Origin: Larix kaempferi
Lineage: Eukaryota; Streptophyta; Pinopsida; Pinales; Pinaceae
Direction of reading: 5' to 3'
DNA length: 64,000 nt
NCBI GenBank assembly: GCA_027924585.1
Contig: BSBM01000877.1
Span: 7,813,501-7,877,500 of the forward strand
Part shown: positions 10,869 to 21,545 of the stretch, in pieces
Position numbering within the stretch: position 1 is the first letter of the stretch
Layout: each line of letters begins with the position of its first letter
Position numbers and translations under genes: made by a program
Notes under the pieces: generated by a model
What the model was told of the DNA's origin: nothing
Databases searched by the model: none
What the model saw: the letters and a program-made list of their open reading frames with translations, nothing else

Positions 10869-12845
10869 CATGAGCCAGTAAATACAGAAGCTGTACATGC
10901 CAATGCAAAAGTTCTTAATATTTTTACAGTAGCAGGTTGGATGGCATACTTTGAACAGTTGAATGGTTTCCACACAGAAACCGCATTGCAATTTTCCCTC
11001 AACCTGACTGATACTCTCTCCAAGGTCAGGGGACTGCGTGTGGATGTTATAGAAGGAATCATAGCCGAGGTTACTGGCTTACCCCTAGTTGGGAGGAAGT
11101 TATTTGGATGGAAGGCACACAATGCAAATGCAGTGAGGGAATTTTTGGCAGTTGGAGAGCAGGTTAGTCCAAAGCGTCGTGGGCTGGAACTGGCATCTTT
11201 ACCACCACCTTGGAATCAAGTGGAAATCTTTGTGAAAAGATACATCTCTTGTGGAGGTAGGTACCAAATTGTTTCCTTCTCTGAACTTCCCTTACTGTCT
11301 CATTTACGCCATGGAAATTTGGTGAATATACCATTTTATCTGCTTAAAGCCCTACAAACTATGGCTAGATATGCAAGAACTGCCTAGCACCCAGTTTACT
11401 CCCTTACTAATCATGGCCTAATTAAATTACTAGTCCTAAGAGCGATTGCAAATCGTAATTTAACCTGGGAACAATTTCTGGCTGGAGATGCACCAATCTT
11501 ACAACCTGTATTGGAAATGGAGGATGCTGGTGATGATAGTAAGGACCGACATTCCTCAAATCCAGTTGGGGGGGAGGATGGAGCATTAGAAAACCAGACC
11601 AGTGACGAAGAGGAAGTAAACAAGTGAGAAGCAGCATTAATAGAAAACCCTGTTGCTGAGGAAATTGTGATGAAAACCATGGAGCAGGAGACAAAAAAAT
11701 TAGAAGTTGTAACTGCATAAGAAGATACTCAAATAAAAGAAGCTGAAACTGGAGCAGTTGTTGAACCTACGATAGTAGAAGCTGCAATTGTAGAAACAGG
11801 AACTCAGGAGGAAGGATATCATACAGGAATAGTAGAAGAAGGGACTATGGAAATTTTGGAGGTTGTGTCCTCTTCAGAGATAAGAGGTACCATTATTGAA
11901 GAAAAAAAGATCGAGGTAAAGACCCCTGTGTCAAAGAAACGAAGAGTAGGATCAGGAAATAGGGGTCAAATACCCACTGCAGCAAAGAAAAGGAGAATCA
12001 GAACTGTCAAAGCACCAGTAGCAGTAGGAAATGGGGAACACCCAGTGGGAATGGTGATAAAAATAAGGACTCGATCGGCTGTAGCAGCAGAAGTAGTTGT
12101 GACAGCAGAAGCAGCTGTGATATCAGTAGTAGCAAAAGCAGCTGTAATAGTAGCAGAGATAGCAGAAGAAGCTGAGACAGTGGATGCAATTGGGGGTAAT
12201 ATTGAAGCACCCTTAGCAGAGATAGCAGGAGCAGTCAGAGAGAATAGGGAGTCACCTGTGGTAGAGAAAGCACCTGTAACAAGGGTAGATCTAGAGATTC
12301 CCATTTTGAACCCCAAGTCATTTGCTGCTATGCAGGAACCTTCCAGAGAAGAACCTCAAATCGAAAATCTCCTTCTTGAAAATGAATTATTAAAAGAGGA
12401 GGTGCAGATATTTCGAAATGAGCTGGAAAGATGGAAGGGAGTAGTTGGAAAGCAAGCAAAGAAGAATTTGAACACATTAGCAAATGCTGCAAACTTATTT
12501 GAAAATTCATCTTTTGCATTTGAAAATGAGAAGTATGGAGAGACTGTTTGTCTAGAGTGTGGAGATATATTTTTTGCAGCAGGACACAGAGTTGTTCTGT
12601 TGGGATATGTATCACAGAGGCATGTACAGATAGAGGAGGTGGAAGAAGGAATGCCAGAAATCGAATTGATGGGGGAAAATGAGCCAAGAATTGAAGAGAT
12701 CCCCGATTCGAATTTAGGAGATGAAACAGTATAGTCCCAGCCATCAGGGGATACCAAGCTTCTTCAGGACTAGTCTCATTAGTCAGAAAGACTTGATATA
12801 ACCCAAAAACAATCTCAGCAGTTCAAAGAAATTGAGGAACAAGGG

Positions 12846-13205
12846 ACTGTTACACAAGAACCAGTACCCTTGAAAATATTTAGTGAGGTTGCAACTCAGC
12901 CAGCAACATTTGATATCAAGGACCAAGAAGAAAACACTGTCACATAAGAACTAGTGTTTCTAAAATCATTTTCTACAGATGCAACAAAAACTAAGATGGC
13001 TGAGATTGAAATGGAGAAGGTGAATGTTGTCACACAAGAACCAGTAATCCTAAGAATATTCGTTGAGACTGTGACACAGACTGAGGGGGATGAGGTTGAT
13101 ATAGAAATAAAGGATGTTGTCACACAAGAACCAGCATCCACAAAATCCATGGCTGAGACTACACCACAGGCACAGACCACGGCCACTCCAATAGAGGATG
13201 AAGTT
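12846..13205 (+). repeat. Four in-frame 90-bp repeats in ORF3 of A
   Basis: The motif VTQEPV (ACA CAA GAA CCA) recurs with its CAA codon at 12855, 13035 and 13125, and as TAA at 12945: exactly 90 bp apart each time. Each unit is 30 residues with a weakly conserved remainder rich in Glu, Thr and Val. The unit length keeps the reading frame. Confidence 0.85.
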
Positions 13206-14403
13206 GTTACAATGCCAAACCAAAACAAGGAAGTCATTTATCTTGACTCTGATGATGAAAAGGAGGTAGAAGACAGAATATTTCAATGGCTGGAGAAGAA
13301 GATTCTTTGGTTAAATCTCGAGTTGGATAAATGGCTCAAGTGGATTGATCAGTTCAGGACAGGTATGATCTCTCTCCAAGAACATAGGAATGTCATTAAA
13401 GGGATGAGAGAAAAGTGGGATGAGGAGTTATTCTTCTAGAAACTTCGATGGGAGAAACTTCAAGAAAAATTGGAAGGATTGCAGAAAATTAAGTCCCTGC
13501 AACAAGAAAAAGACAAAATGTACACTCTTTCCATAGAATTGTTGAGTTACAGGGCTCCATCCCCCTCTTACCCTGTCTTTCCCCATGAGCAGACAACTTT
13601 ATTTCAATTAAGGGATCTTAAGGAAGGGAGATCATTTGATTTCACAACAGCTACTCAGCTTTTGGAGACTTTTCTGAAGAGTGATTTTGAGGATCAACAT
13701 TTGTTATGTGAATTGTATTTACATGACAGGGCTTGTTATATTGACTTTCCATCTAATCCATTACCTTGTCTAGGGGATGTTCAGCTGAGGGCATTTGCCT
13801 CTTTTGTCATTAACCATGTAAGATGGCGAGATGATTTCCAAACCATCCTTAGGAACAAGGAGAATTCTACTCTCTATATTGGGGGGAACCTCAGGATCCA
13901 AAAGCATTCATAGAAAATCATGCTAAATCTCTCAGGGTTCCTTCAATTGCCCGATACTTTGAGAGCCTGCAAGATAAAATCCTTACCACATGTGTCCCAA
14001 TGATTCTTAATATGCAGTAGGATGCCCTAGAAGGTAGTGAATACAGATGGTTGTACTCTTCCTCATCTCTGAAGAAAATGGATCCATATGGCTTTGAAAA
14101 TTTCAGGCAAGCTTTGACAAGGATTCCTAGATATGTGCAGTGCATGAAAAAGTGTGGGTCTTGGTGGATTGGCTTAAGATTCAAATTCCCTCTCATATGG
14201 ATTCCCATGAGTCCTTACAGAAATAGCTATGCTTTGACATTAGAAGAAGAAGAGTTGTGGTGGGAGCATTGGAAATCCTGTTATGGGTTTGTGCCTCAGG
14301 GGAGACACCAGAACTTGTCTATAATCTTACAAATCTCCACAGATTCAACTCAGACTCAGATTCAGACTAGGAGAGGTTTTTGCATGAGGACATGCAATCG
14401 GAT

Positions 14404-14416
14404 AGTTGGGGGTAGA
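14404..14416 (+). other. Polypurine tract of A
   Basis: AGTTGGGGGTAGA directly precedes the 3' LTR and would prime plus-strand synthesis. Confidence 0.8.
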
Positions 14417-15876
14417 TGTTGGGTCTAGGAAATGCCCCTTTTTGGCTATCCTTATTACATCATTTTCCCTGATTTCATCCTACTTTCATAAGCTATATCC
14501 ATGTCTTTCTCCAGATCAATCAATAATATTGATAGGTATAATTCGTTATTGCTTTATTTATTTTATGCCTAAGATTGTTAAAGATTATGGATCTTAGTCC
14601 TTGGTTTATGCTGATCTATGTGATTTCATTTAGTCAAGGTCTAAGGCGCAAGTGTATCATCTAAGTGGTGCTAGCTGTTACTCTTCAAAGCACCAGCTCC
14701 TCATACTCCAAGGGACAACGCATCCTCCACATGAGCTGTAACAGATCCTCACTGTAACAGATTCCACTGAAACAGAACCTAGCTGTGACAGACAGGTTGC
14801 ATTCTAGTTGCTGAGTCTATTGATCCATTAATTATTATAGCAACAGCATCCTTCATGATTAACAACCTTGTTTAATACGGCTGTATCAGTTAGTTGTAAC
14901 TCCGCAGCATGAAGATCATAGATCTTCATTACTGCATGATTATGGTGGGTCTGAAACTGTATTTTCCTTGTATAAATTCCAGAAGGCTCTCGTAGCCTGG
15001 GGTTGGACAATTACCATTTTGTATAAGCTGTAACAGAGCATTGATACTGTCAATTTCCATCATTAATATGAGAGTAGAGTTCTTCATTTCTGTGTCTTAA
15101 TTTGTTGTGATTCTCGGCGTCTCTATTAGAAGGCTAGGGCCCGCCTTCTCACAAAGATAGCCGGTTTAAGTAGGTAGAGTAGTTTAAATTTACTTCTGTT
15201 GTGTGGTGTGGAATTATTGTAGATGTTACTGGTAACTGTAACAGAGAATTAGCTTTCCTTTTGGTAGTCCATAATTGCATCTTGAATAGCTATAGAAAAT
15301 TGGTGTGACAGTCGACTGTGTAGGATAATTCATTTAATGCATGCGTGCTTGAATCAGTTGTAACATCTAAGCTCAATTCCAATATCTTTCAGTTGTTTAT
15401 GCTTTCGAGGATTTCTAGCAATTATCAGTTAGAGTTCAAGCTTTAGATTCTAGTTGATGTTGTATATTCAATTGATTTAAAGTAGGCAGATTGTGGTTGA
15501 GTAACAGTAGTTGCTGGATAGATCATTTTGGTAAAGATCAATTATTGGTAGTTTGATCATTATAGGATTTAACTTCTTGGAAAAGTAATCTGGTTTATTT
15601 CTATTCTTAATTTTATAACTGCCGGGTGATTTCTGTAGGAAGGTAGTTTCAATCAATTCCCTAGATGTGTGAATTAGCTTAGTCTGCTTTCTGGAGTGAG
15701 TTTGGCTGGATAGATTGGTAGGATCATTATCTACATTTAGTAAATCAACTATTTGACATGTTTATGCACAAATTATGCTTATTACCATTGAAACAAAAGA
15801 CCTCCCTGGGTTTGACAATTTATATTGACCATACTGTGTGTTAGCTTTCGGTAACTGACATATAGGGTGACCAACA
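14417..15876 (+). repeat. 3' LTR of element A
   Basis: 1460 bp, matching 2033-3491 over its whole length with scattered substitutions and a few one-base indels. It ends ACCAACA, followed by the TGAAG target duplication and then the continued gag of O. Confidence 0.92.
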
Positions 15877-17536
15877 TGAAGCCTCCAGCTTCATTATGAT
15901 CTCTAAGGCCTCTGCCTACGACGCAACCTTCTGTTGCATCAGTGGTTGTCTGATGTGGGGCAACAGCACAGCAATGAACCATTCCTGATGCTGTTGCGAA
16001 GCTATAACAAAGCTCACTTGGTCCAACAATGTCTTAAATTTTTGGTCAAATTCCTAGACCGTTTCAGTAGTTTTCTACTTGATTTCCTTTAATTCTGTTA
16101 TGCACCGCGATTCTGATTTCAACTTCTTAAACTCTGCTACGAGCATGGCCTTGATTTGTGCCAGGGTTCCTGGATGTGCTTCAAAATACTTCATAAACCA
16201 ATGTAAGGCTCTGTCTCTGAAAGTAGTGATGAGCCGTGCTCTCTTGACAGCATCATCCTAAACTTGCTTTACACTCCATACGGCTTCACATAGAAACCAA
16301 TGCTGACCAGGGTCTTCTAGACCCATTCCTTTGAATATCGACAATTTTATATCATTATCTATCATTCTCCTTCCTGGTTGTGTAGCACCCTGAGTAGTGC
16401 TCTGATTCTGTATGGGGCTCTGAGCGGAAAAAGTGAATATGGTAATCGAAATAGTGCTAGGGATACCTCTGTGCGGAATAGTCTGAGACTGCGTGTTCTG
16501 AACTGGAATGGTCTGAGACAGAATAGCCTAGGCACCCGCTCCTGTAGTGTTTCCAGTATTGATGTTTTGTAGGGTGGGCTGCGCGATGCTTGCAGTGGGT
16601 GGGTTCTGAGGTTTAATAGGCTGGATTGTGGCGGATGACGGCACGGTATGATTGGTAAGATCACATGGGATTTGGATATTCACACGGAGTCTAGGTCCTC
16701 AGGGATTCTTTTCTTTATTAAACTTGTATCTCTTTCCACTTCTCAAATTATGGGTGTCTTCGTCAGAATCACTATATATACTTTCTACCATGACAGATTC
16801 AAAAATATTACTGCATTCTTAATACGTCTTTCTCAGCTAAAAGCATTTTAATGTAAAGACTGAAATTTTTCAGGAACTTACCTCTGAATACTTCAAAAAA
16901 GTATGCTTCGGCTTGAATATAGGACTTCAACGTGTCTACAGCAAACTCAGTCACAAATCCTTCAAGTATGTTGTCAACCTAGAAGTCGACTGCTCATGAC
17001 AGTGGGTTGTCTATTGCTTTGAGCTACGCAATGAGCTTTGGAGTCCGCCCTGTAGGAACTCCTCCTTGAAAATAGGTTTTCCTCTCTGCGAGTCGCGAGA
17101 TCCACTCGTGAGCTCATTTGGAAATGAAGCCCAGAAAATATCATGAATCTCCCTCCACAAATATCTATTCAACCACTGTATGTCGGATAGACGCGGGTGT
17201 CTGTTCTCTTTCTTTGCAAAAGCTCTTTCAGTCTTATCACACCAATCCCAGATCTCTTTCTTTTCGGGATGCCAATTGTATGAACCCAATGGGAACTGGT
17301 ATTCTTCTTCACACATTACTGCTTCAACTCATCATAGTTTCTTAGCGCGGCAACAGAACCATTTGTTGGCGTAGGTAACTGATCTAAAGGTTTTCCAATA
17401 TAGACCCAGGTTCTTTGCGGTTTTATCTTTAACCAACAAAACCCCTTTTCACCGGCCCTTTCGGCAACAACCTGCGTGCAAATTGAGGTCTCACCCGAGG
17501 CGAAGCTATGGGGGTGATGCAGAATAAAGTTTCCAT
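15877..17536 (-). pseudogene. Gag N-terminal half of element O
   Basis: Minus-strand reading starts near an ATG at 17536 (METLFCITPIASP) and moves through a basic N-terminus, a Trp-rich region open from 17316 to 17011 (YQFPLGSYNWHPEKKEIWDW) and a Pro/Gln/Thr-rich linker (about 16660-16370). It then enters a clear retrotransposon Gag core, FKGMGLEDPGQHWFLCEAVW (about 16330-16270), followed by TTFRDRALHWFMKYF and TLAQIKAMLVAEFKKLK. It reaches the insertion point of A at 15881 and resumes at 2032. Frameshifts lie near 17317 and 17440. In-frame TAG stops occur where Gln fits, for example before KTTETV, before EFDQKF and before AEALEI. Confidence 0.72.
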
Positions 17537-18040
17537 AGCAGTGTGATGAGTTGATCGGGTAAATACACTGTGCAGTGTGCTACAGGATTGCGCTGCGATC
17601 TAAGGGCTGCACGACGACTGTCTTCGTCGCAGGTTCACACTTCTTCAAGTTACAATGCTGCGCACCCAGCACATCCACGAACTGCGCAGGTTGGTTTAAC
17701 TCACTCGATGGGACATTGCAACATACTTATGCACTTCCACTTCAAAGGTAACCGTATTAAGGGTTTCACTTAGCACTTATTCATTGAATTACTGTCATCG
17801 ATTATTTAGCCTTATACTTGATGTAATCAAACAAGATATCAGTACTGTGCACTTCCAGTGTTATGCATTAACAGAATTATATAACCCAATCTTTTACATT
17901 CGCATATGTTTATTCACGACTGATACTTTCACAGACTTAGAACACTTCGCATTCATCAATCACCCATTCATGACATACTTAACATATCATCCCCATCTTT
18001 CTCCTATGGTGAATACATATAAAAGCATTAACAATCCAAT
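17537..18040 (-). other. Leader of element O
   Basis: Between the putative LTR end and gag. It holds no domain. Just inside the proposed LTR end, the minus strand reads TGGATTGTTAATGC, which could be a decayed primer site, but I cannot match it to a plant tRNA. Confidence 0.4.
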
Positions 18041-18850
18041 TGATAAGTTAGAATTCAAGCATGCATGGTAAGCAAATAGACAGTGCAAAGTACAAACACA
18101 TAGACAGTCTCACTACACAGGATTTAATATGGTTCACCCCCTGGATGGAGGCTACATACACACGAATTGTTATTATATTTTTCTTTTGGGAGGGTACAAC
18201 AGTTCTTAGTCTGCGCACTCAGCTACAAACTCTCTTCTTTCTTAGATAGGTCTCTGCGCACTCAGCTACAGAGCCTTTACAATAGCTTCAAACTTCAAAT
18301 ATTCTAACAATATTCAACAATGACCAACCCTTCCCTTACAAAATCATGCCTTATTTATAAATCATGCCCGTAGGTCATGTCTTTACAATACGAAATCTAA
18401 AACCCTTAGGTTTACAAAACATGGCGTGGCTAATTTCCAGCCTGACTGTCGCCGTCGACAGCTTGCTCCGCCTGCTTTAGGCCATCCTGTTGGGCCACTC
18501 GTGGCTCACACTCTCTTGTGATAGCCGCAGTCCTCAAAACGGTTACAACTACATCATGGCCTGTCCCTTTTTGCCTCTTCTGCCTTCCTGTTGCCATCAG
18601 TGTAGTGGCCTAGCTTCTCAACTGCTTTTCACCACTCTTCCGGACAGGTCGCTTTCTCTTGCCTTCGCCCAGCTCTTTACCAAAAATAGGTCACTTCCTC
18701 GTCTAACCTTTACTTATATCTTCTTACCAAAATTAGTTGCTGTGCGTGTCCTACACATCAGCACAGTTGCACAACTAAATATACCCAGCAAGTTGCGCAC
18801 TTAACAATGTTGTGTTTTTCTACTGCACAGCTCAAAATCGTGTCTTAACA
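18041..18850 (-). repeat. Putative 5' LTR of element O
   Basis: Read on the minus strand this begins TGTTAAGACACG (18850) and would end ACTTATCA (18041). Support: a TATA-like TATAAATAAG at about 18360-18350, and downstream of it the U5-style context CCAGGGGGTGAACC followed by TTAAATCC, which resembles many plant LTR ends. The right end abuts the satellite array exactly. The partner LTR is outside the window, so the left limit is a guess; the right limit is firmer. Confidence 0.5.
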
Positions 18851-21545
18851 CAATGGTACCCACTTTGGAATTTTTGGTGTATATCATTTTTAAATCCTTA
18901 ATGAATTCCATAATGGGACATAACCCTTTGTCACATTAGGCATATAAGCCTTGATGAATGTTGCAATGCGACATAACCCTTGTTGAATGTCGTAATGCAA
19001 CATAACACTTGATATACATCACAATTAACTGACATCGTCCTTGACAAATGTCAAATGTCACATTATTAATGTGTCACATCTTGGACATTGTTGGTGTATA
19101 AAAAATACCATAGAGGAATGTCGAAATCCAATATAAACCTTGATGAATATTGCAATGCGACAAAACCATAATATGTTGAAATGTGACATACTCTTTTATG
19201 AACATTGCAATGTGATATTAAGGAACATAACCATAATGCAACATGACTATGGATGTATGTCGCAATCCAACATAAGCCTTTATGAACATCTTGATTCAAC
19301 ATAACACTCATTGAATATCGCACCATGAAAAAACTAATATTATTAATGTGTCGCATCTTTGGCATTGTTGGTGCATATCATTTTTTAATTCTTAATGTAT
19401 GTAAGAATGGGACATAACCCTTTGTCATATATCCCTTGATGAAGGCCGTAATGCAACATAACACTTGATATACATCATAATGTGACATCGCCCTTCATGA
19501 ATGTCGAACGTCACATATTGGGCATTATTGGTGTAAAAAAAATACCATGGATGGATGTCGCAATCCAGCATAAGCCTTGATGAATGTTGCAATGTGACAA
19601 AACCATATTATGACGAAATGTGACATACTCTTTGTTGAATGTTGCAATTTGAAATTAAGGAACATAACCAGAATGCAACATGACCATGGAAGAATGTTGC
19701 AATCCAACCCAAGCCTTGATAAACATCGTAATCCAACATAACCCTCGATGAATGTCTCCCTACGACAAAACCAATATTATTAATGTGTCACATCTTTGGA
19801 ATTTTTGGTGTATATAATTTTTTAATCCTTAATGAATGCCATAATGGGACATAACCCTTTGTTACATTAGGCATATAAGCCTTGATGAATGTCACAATGC
19901 GACATAACCCTTGTTGAACGTCGTAATGAAACATAACACTTGATATACATCACAATGTGACATCGTCCTTGATGAATGTCGAATGTCACATTATTAATGT
20001 GTCGCATCTTGGGCTTTGTTGGTGTATAAAAAATACCATAGAGGAATGCCGCAATCCAAGATAAGCCTTGATCAACGTCGCAATGCGACAAAACCATAAT
20101 ATGTTGAAATGTGTCATGCTCTTTGATGAACATCACAATGTGATATTAAGGAACATAACCATAATGCAACATGACTATGGAGGAATTTCGCAATCCAACG
20201 CAAGCCTTTAGGAACATCCTGATCCAACATAACACTCGTTGAATGTCGCACCATGAAAAAACTAATATTATTAATGTGTCCAATCTTTGGCATTGTTGGT
20301 GCATATCGTTTTTTATTCCTTAATGTATGTCAGAATGGGACATAACCCTTTTTCGTATTGGGCATATAAGCCTTGATGAATGTCAAAATGTGACGTATCC
20401 CTTGATGAACATCGTAATGCAACATAACACTTTATATACATCATAATGTGACATCGCCCTTCATGAATTTTGAACGTCAAATCATTAATGTGTCACATAT
20501 TGGGAATTATTGGTGTATAAAAAATACCATGGAGGAATGTCACGATCCAACATAAGCCTTGATGAATGTCACAATGCGACAAACCCATATTATGCCGAAA
20601 TGTTACATACTCTTTGATGAACGTCGCACTGTGATATTAAGGAACATAAACATAATGCAACATGACTATGGATAAATGTCACAATCCAACACAAGCCTTG
20701 ATCAACATTGTAATCCAACATAACCCTCAATGAATGTTAGAATGAGACAAAACCATATTATGTCGAAATGTTACATACTCTTTGTTGAACATCGCAATGT
20801 GATATTAAGGAACATAACCATAATGCAACATGACTATGGAGGAATGTCGCAATCCAACACAAGCCTTTATGAACATTGTAATCCAACATAACCCTCGATG
20901 AATGTCGCAATGTGACAAAACCAGTAAGGAATGTACTATGGAGGAATGTCATAATCCAACATAAACCTTGATGAATGTCGCAATGCGACAAAACCATTAA
21001 TGAATGTACCATGGAGGAATGTTGCAATCCAACATAAGCATTGATGAATTTCGTATTCCAACATAAACCTTAATGAATGTCACAATGCGACAAAAACATA
21101 TTATGCTAAAATGCGACGCAACATACTCTTTGATGAACATCGCAATGTGATATTAAGGAACATAACCATAATGCAACATGACCATGGACAAATTTCATAA
21201 TCCAATACAAGCCTTGATGAATGTTGCAATGTGAGAAAACCATTAAGGAATGTATTACAATTACCATAATTGCGGTAATTGTAAGAAATGTCATAATGCG
21301 ACATAACCCTTGATGAATGCCACAAAGTGACATAACCCTTTATGAATGTCACAATATGACATAACCCTTAATGAATAAAGACATTTAACATCAATGAATT
21401 TATGTCACATATCATTGTCAACATAAACATCACATGTGACATAACCTTCGATGAATGTCAAAATGTGACAATAACCCTTGATGAATGTCACATATGACAA
21501 TAACCCTTGATGAATGTCACAATGTGACAATAACCCTTGGATGAT
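18851..21545 (+). repeat. Minisatellite array with a higher-order period near 920 bp
   Basis: The array is built from degenerate units of about 25-35 bp around GACATAACCCTTGATGAATG and GTCGCAATG. Larger blocks recur. The landmark 'TTTTTAATCCTTAATG' lies near 18890, 19385, 19815 and 20303, giving alternating spacings of about 495 and 430 bp and a composite period of about 920 bp. Another landmark, ATTAAGGAACATAACCATAA, recurs every 450-500 bp. From about 21280 the array decays into simple short units. The His/Cys/Ile-rich minus-strand readings through it are repeat translations, not genes. Element O begins exactly at its left edge and probably inserted into it. Confidence 0.85.

Larger units (their letters stand above)
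10869..14428 (+). pseudogene. ORF3 of element A (env position), about 1150 codons
   Basis: A long single frame with first Met at 10941 (MAYFEQLNGFHTETALQF). The N-terminal domain of about 150 residues looks globular (VTGLPLVGRKLFGWKAH; LLSHLRHGNLVNIPFYLL). A long acidic Glu/Val/Ala-rich region with basic patches (KKRRVGSG; AKKRRIRTVKA) follows, then a coiled-coil-like Glu/Lys segment (about 12360-12480), a four-unit 90-bp repeat (12846-13205) and a conserved-looking C-terminal domain (13470-14300). I see no signal peptide or membrane helix, so 'env-like' rests on position only. Stops: TAG 11385, 12732, 12771, 12780, 13437, 14018; TAA 11718, 12945; TGA 11625; one frameshift near the G run at 13880. 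The final TGT TGG GTC TAG lies inside the 3' LTR start. Confidence 0.75.
2033..15876 (+). mobile_element. Athila-like Ty3/gypsy retrotransposon A, full length, decayed
   Basis: Both LTRs begin TGTTGGGTCTAGG and end GTGACCAACA. The flanks carry a perfect 5-bp duplication, TGAAG, at 2028-2032 and 15877-15881, so both termini are certain. Inside are a tRNA-Asp primer site (3495-3512), gag-pro-RT-RH-INT (3584-9485), a spacer with a 42-bp repeat, a long third ORF (10869-14428) and a polypurine tract (14404-14416). The FMDD form of the RT motif, the tRNA-Asp primer and a long ORF after integrase fit the Athila lineage. A 290-base sample of the LTRs differs by roughly 5-6% by eye, an old insertion. 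It sits inside the gag of O in opposite orientation. Confidence 0.92.
371..18850 (-). mobile_element. Ty3/gypsy element O, interrupted by A and T1
   Basis: Reading right to left: a putative 5' LTR (18850-18041), a leader, gag (17536-15877), then the nested element A (2033-15876), more gag with zinc knuckles (2032-1017) and the protease start (764 to about 385), where T1 cuts it. The two gag halves join across the TGAAG duplication that flanks A, so they belong to one element. RT, RNase H, integrase and the 3' LTR must lie left of the window if they survive. The family is Ty3/gypsy from its gag and aspartic protease; I cannot fix the lineage without RT. Many in-frame TAG stops and a few frameshifts make it inactive. 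Confidence 0.72.

Noticed and set aside
10869-14428. ORF3 as a true envelope gene
   Set aside because: No signal peptide, membrane segment or cleavage site is visible; only the position after integrase is env-like.
18851-21545. Several 60-99 codon minus-strand readings rich in His, Cys and Ile
   Set aside because: They repeat with the satellite unit and have no domain or start context.
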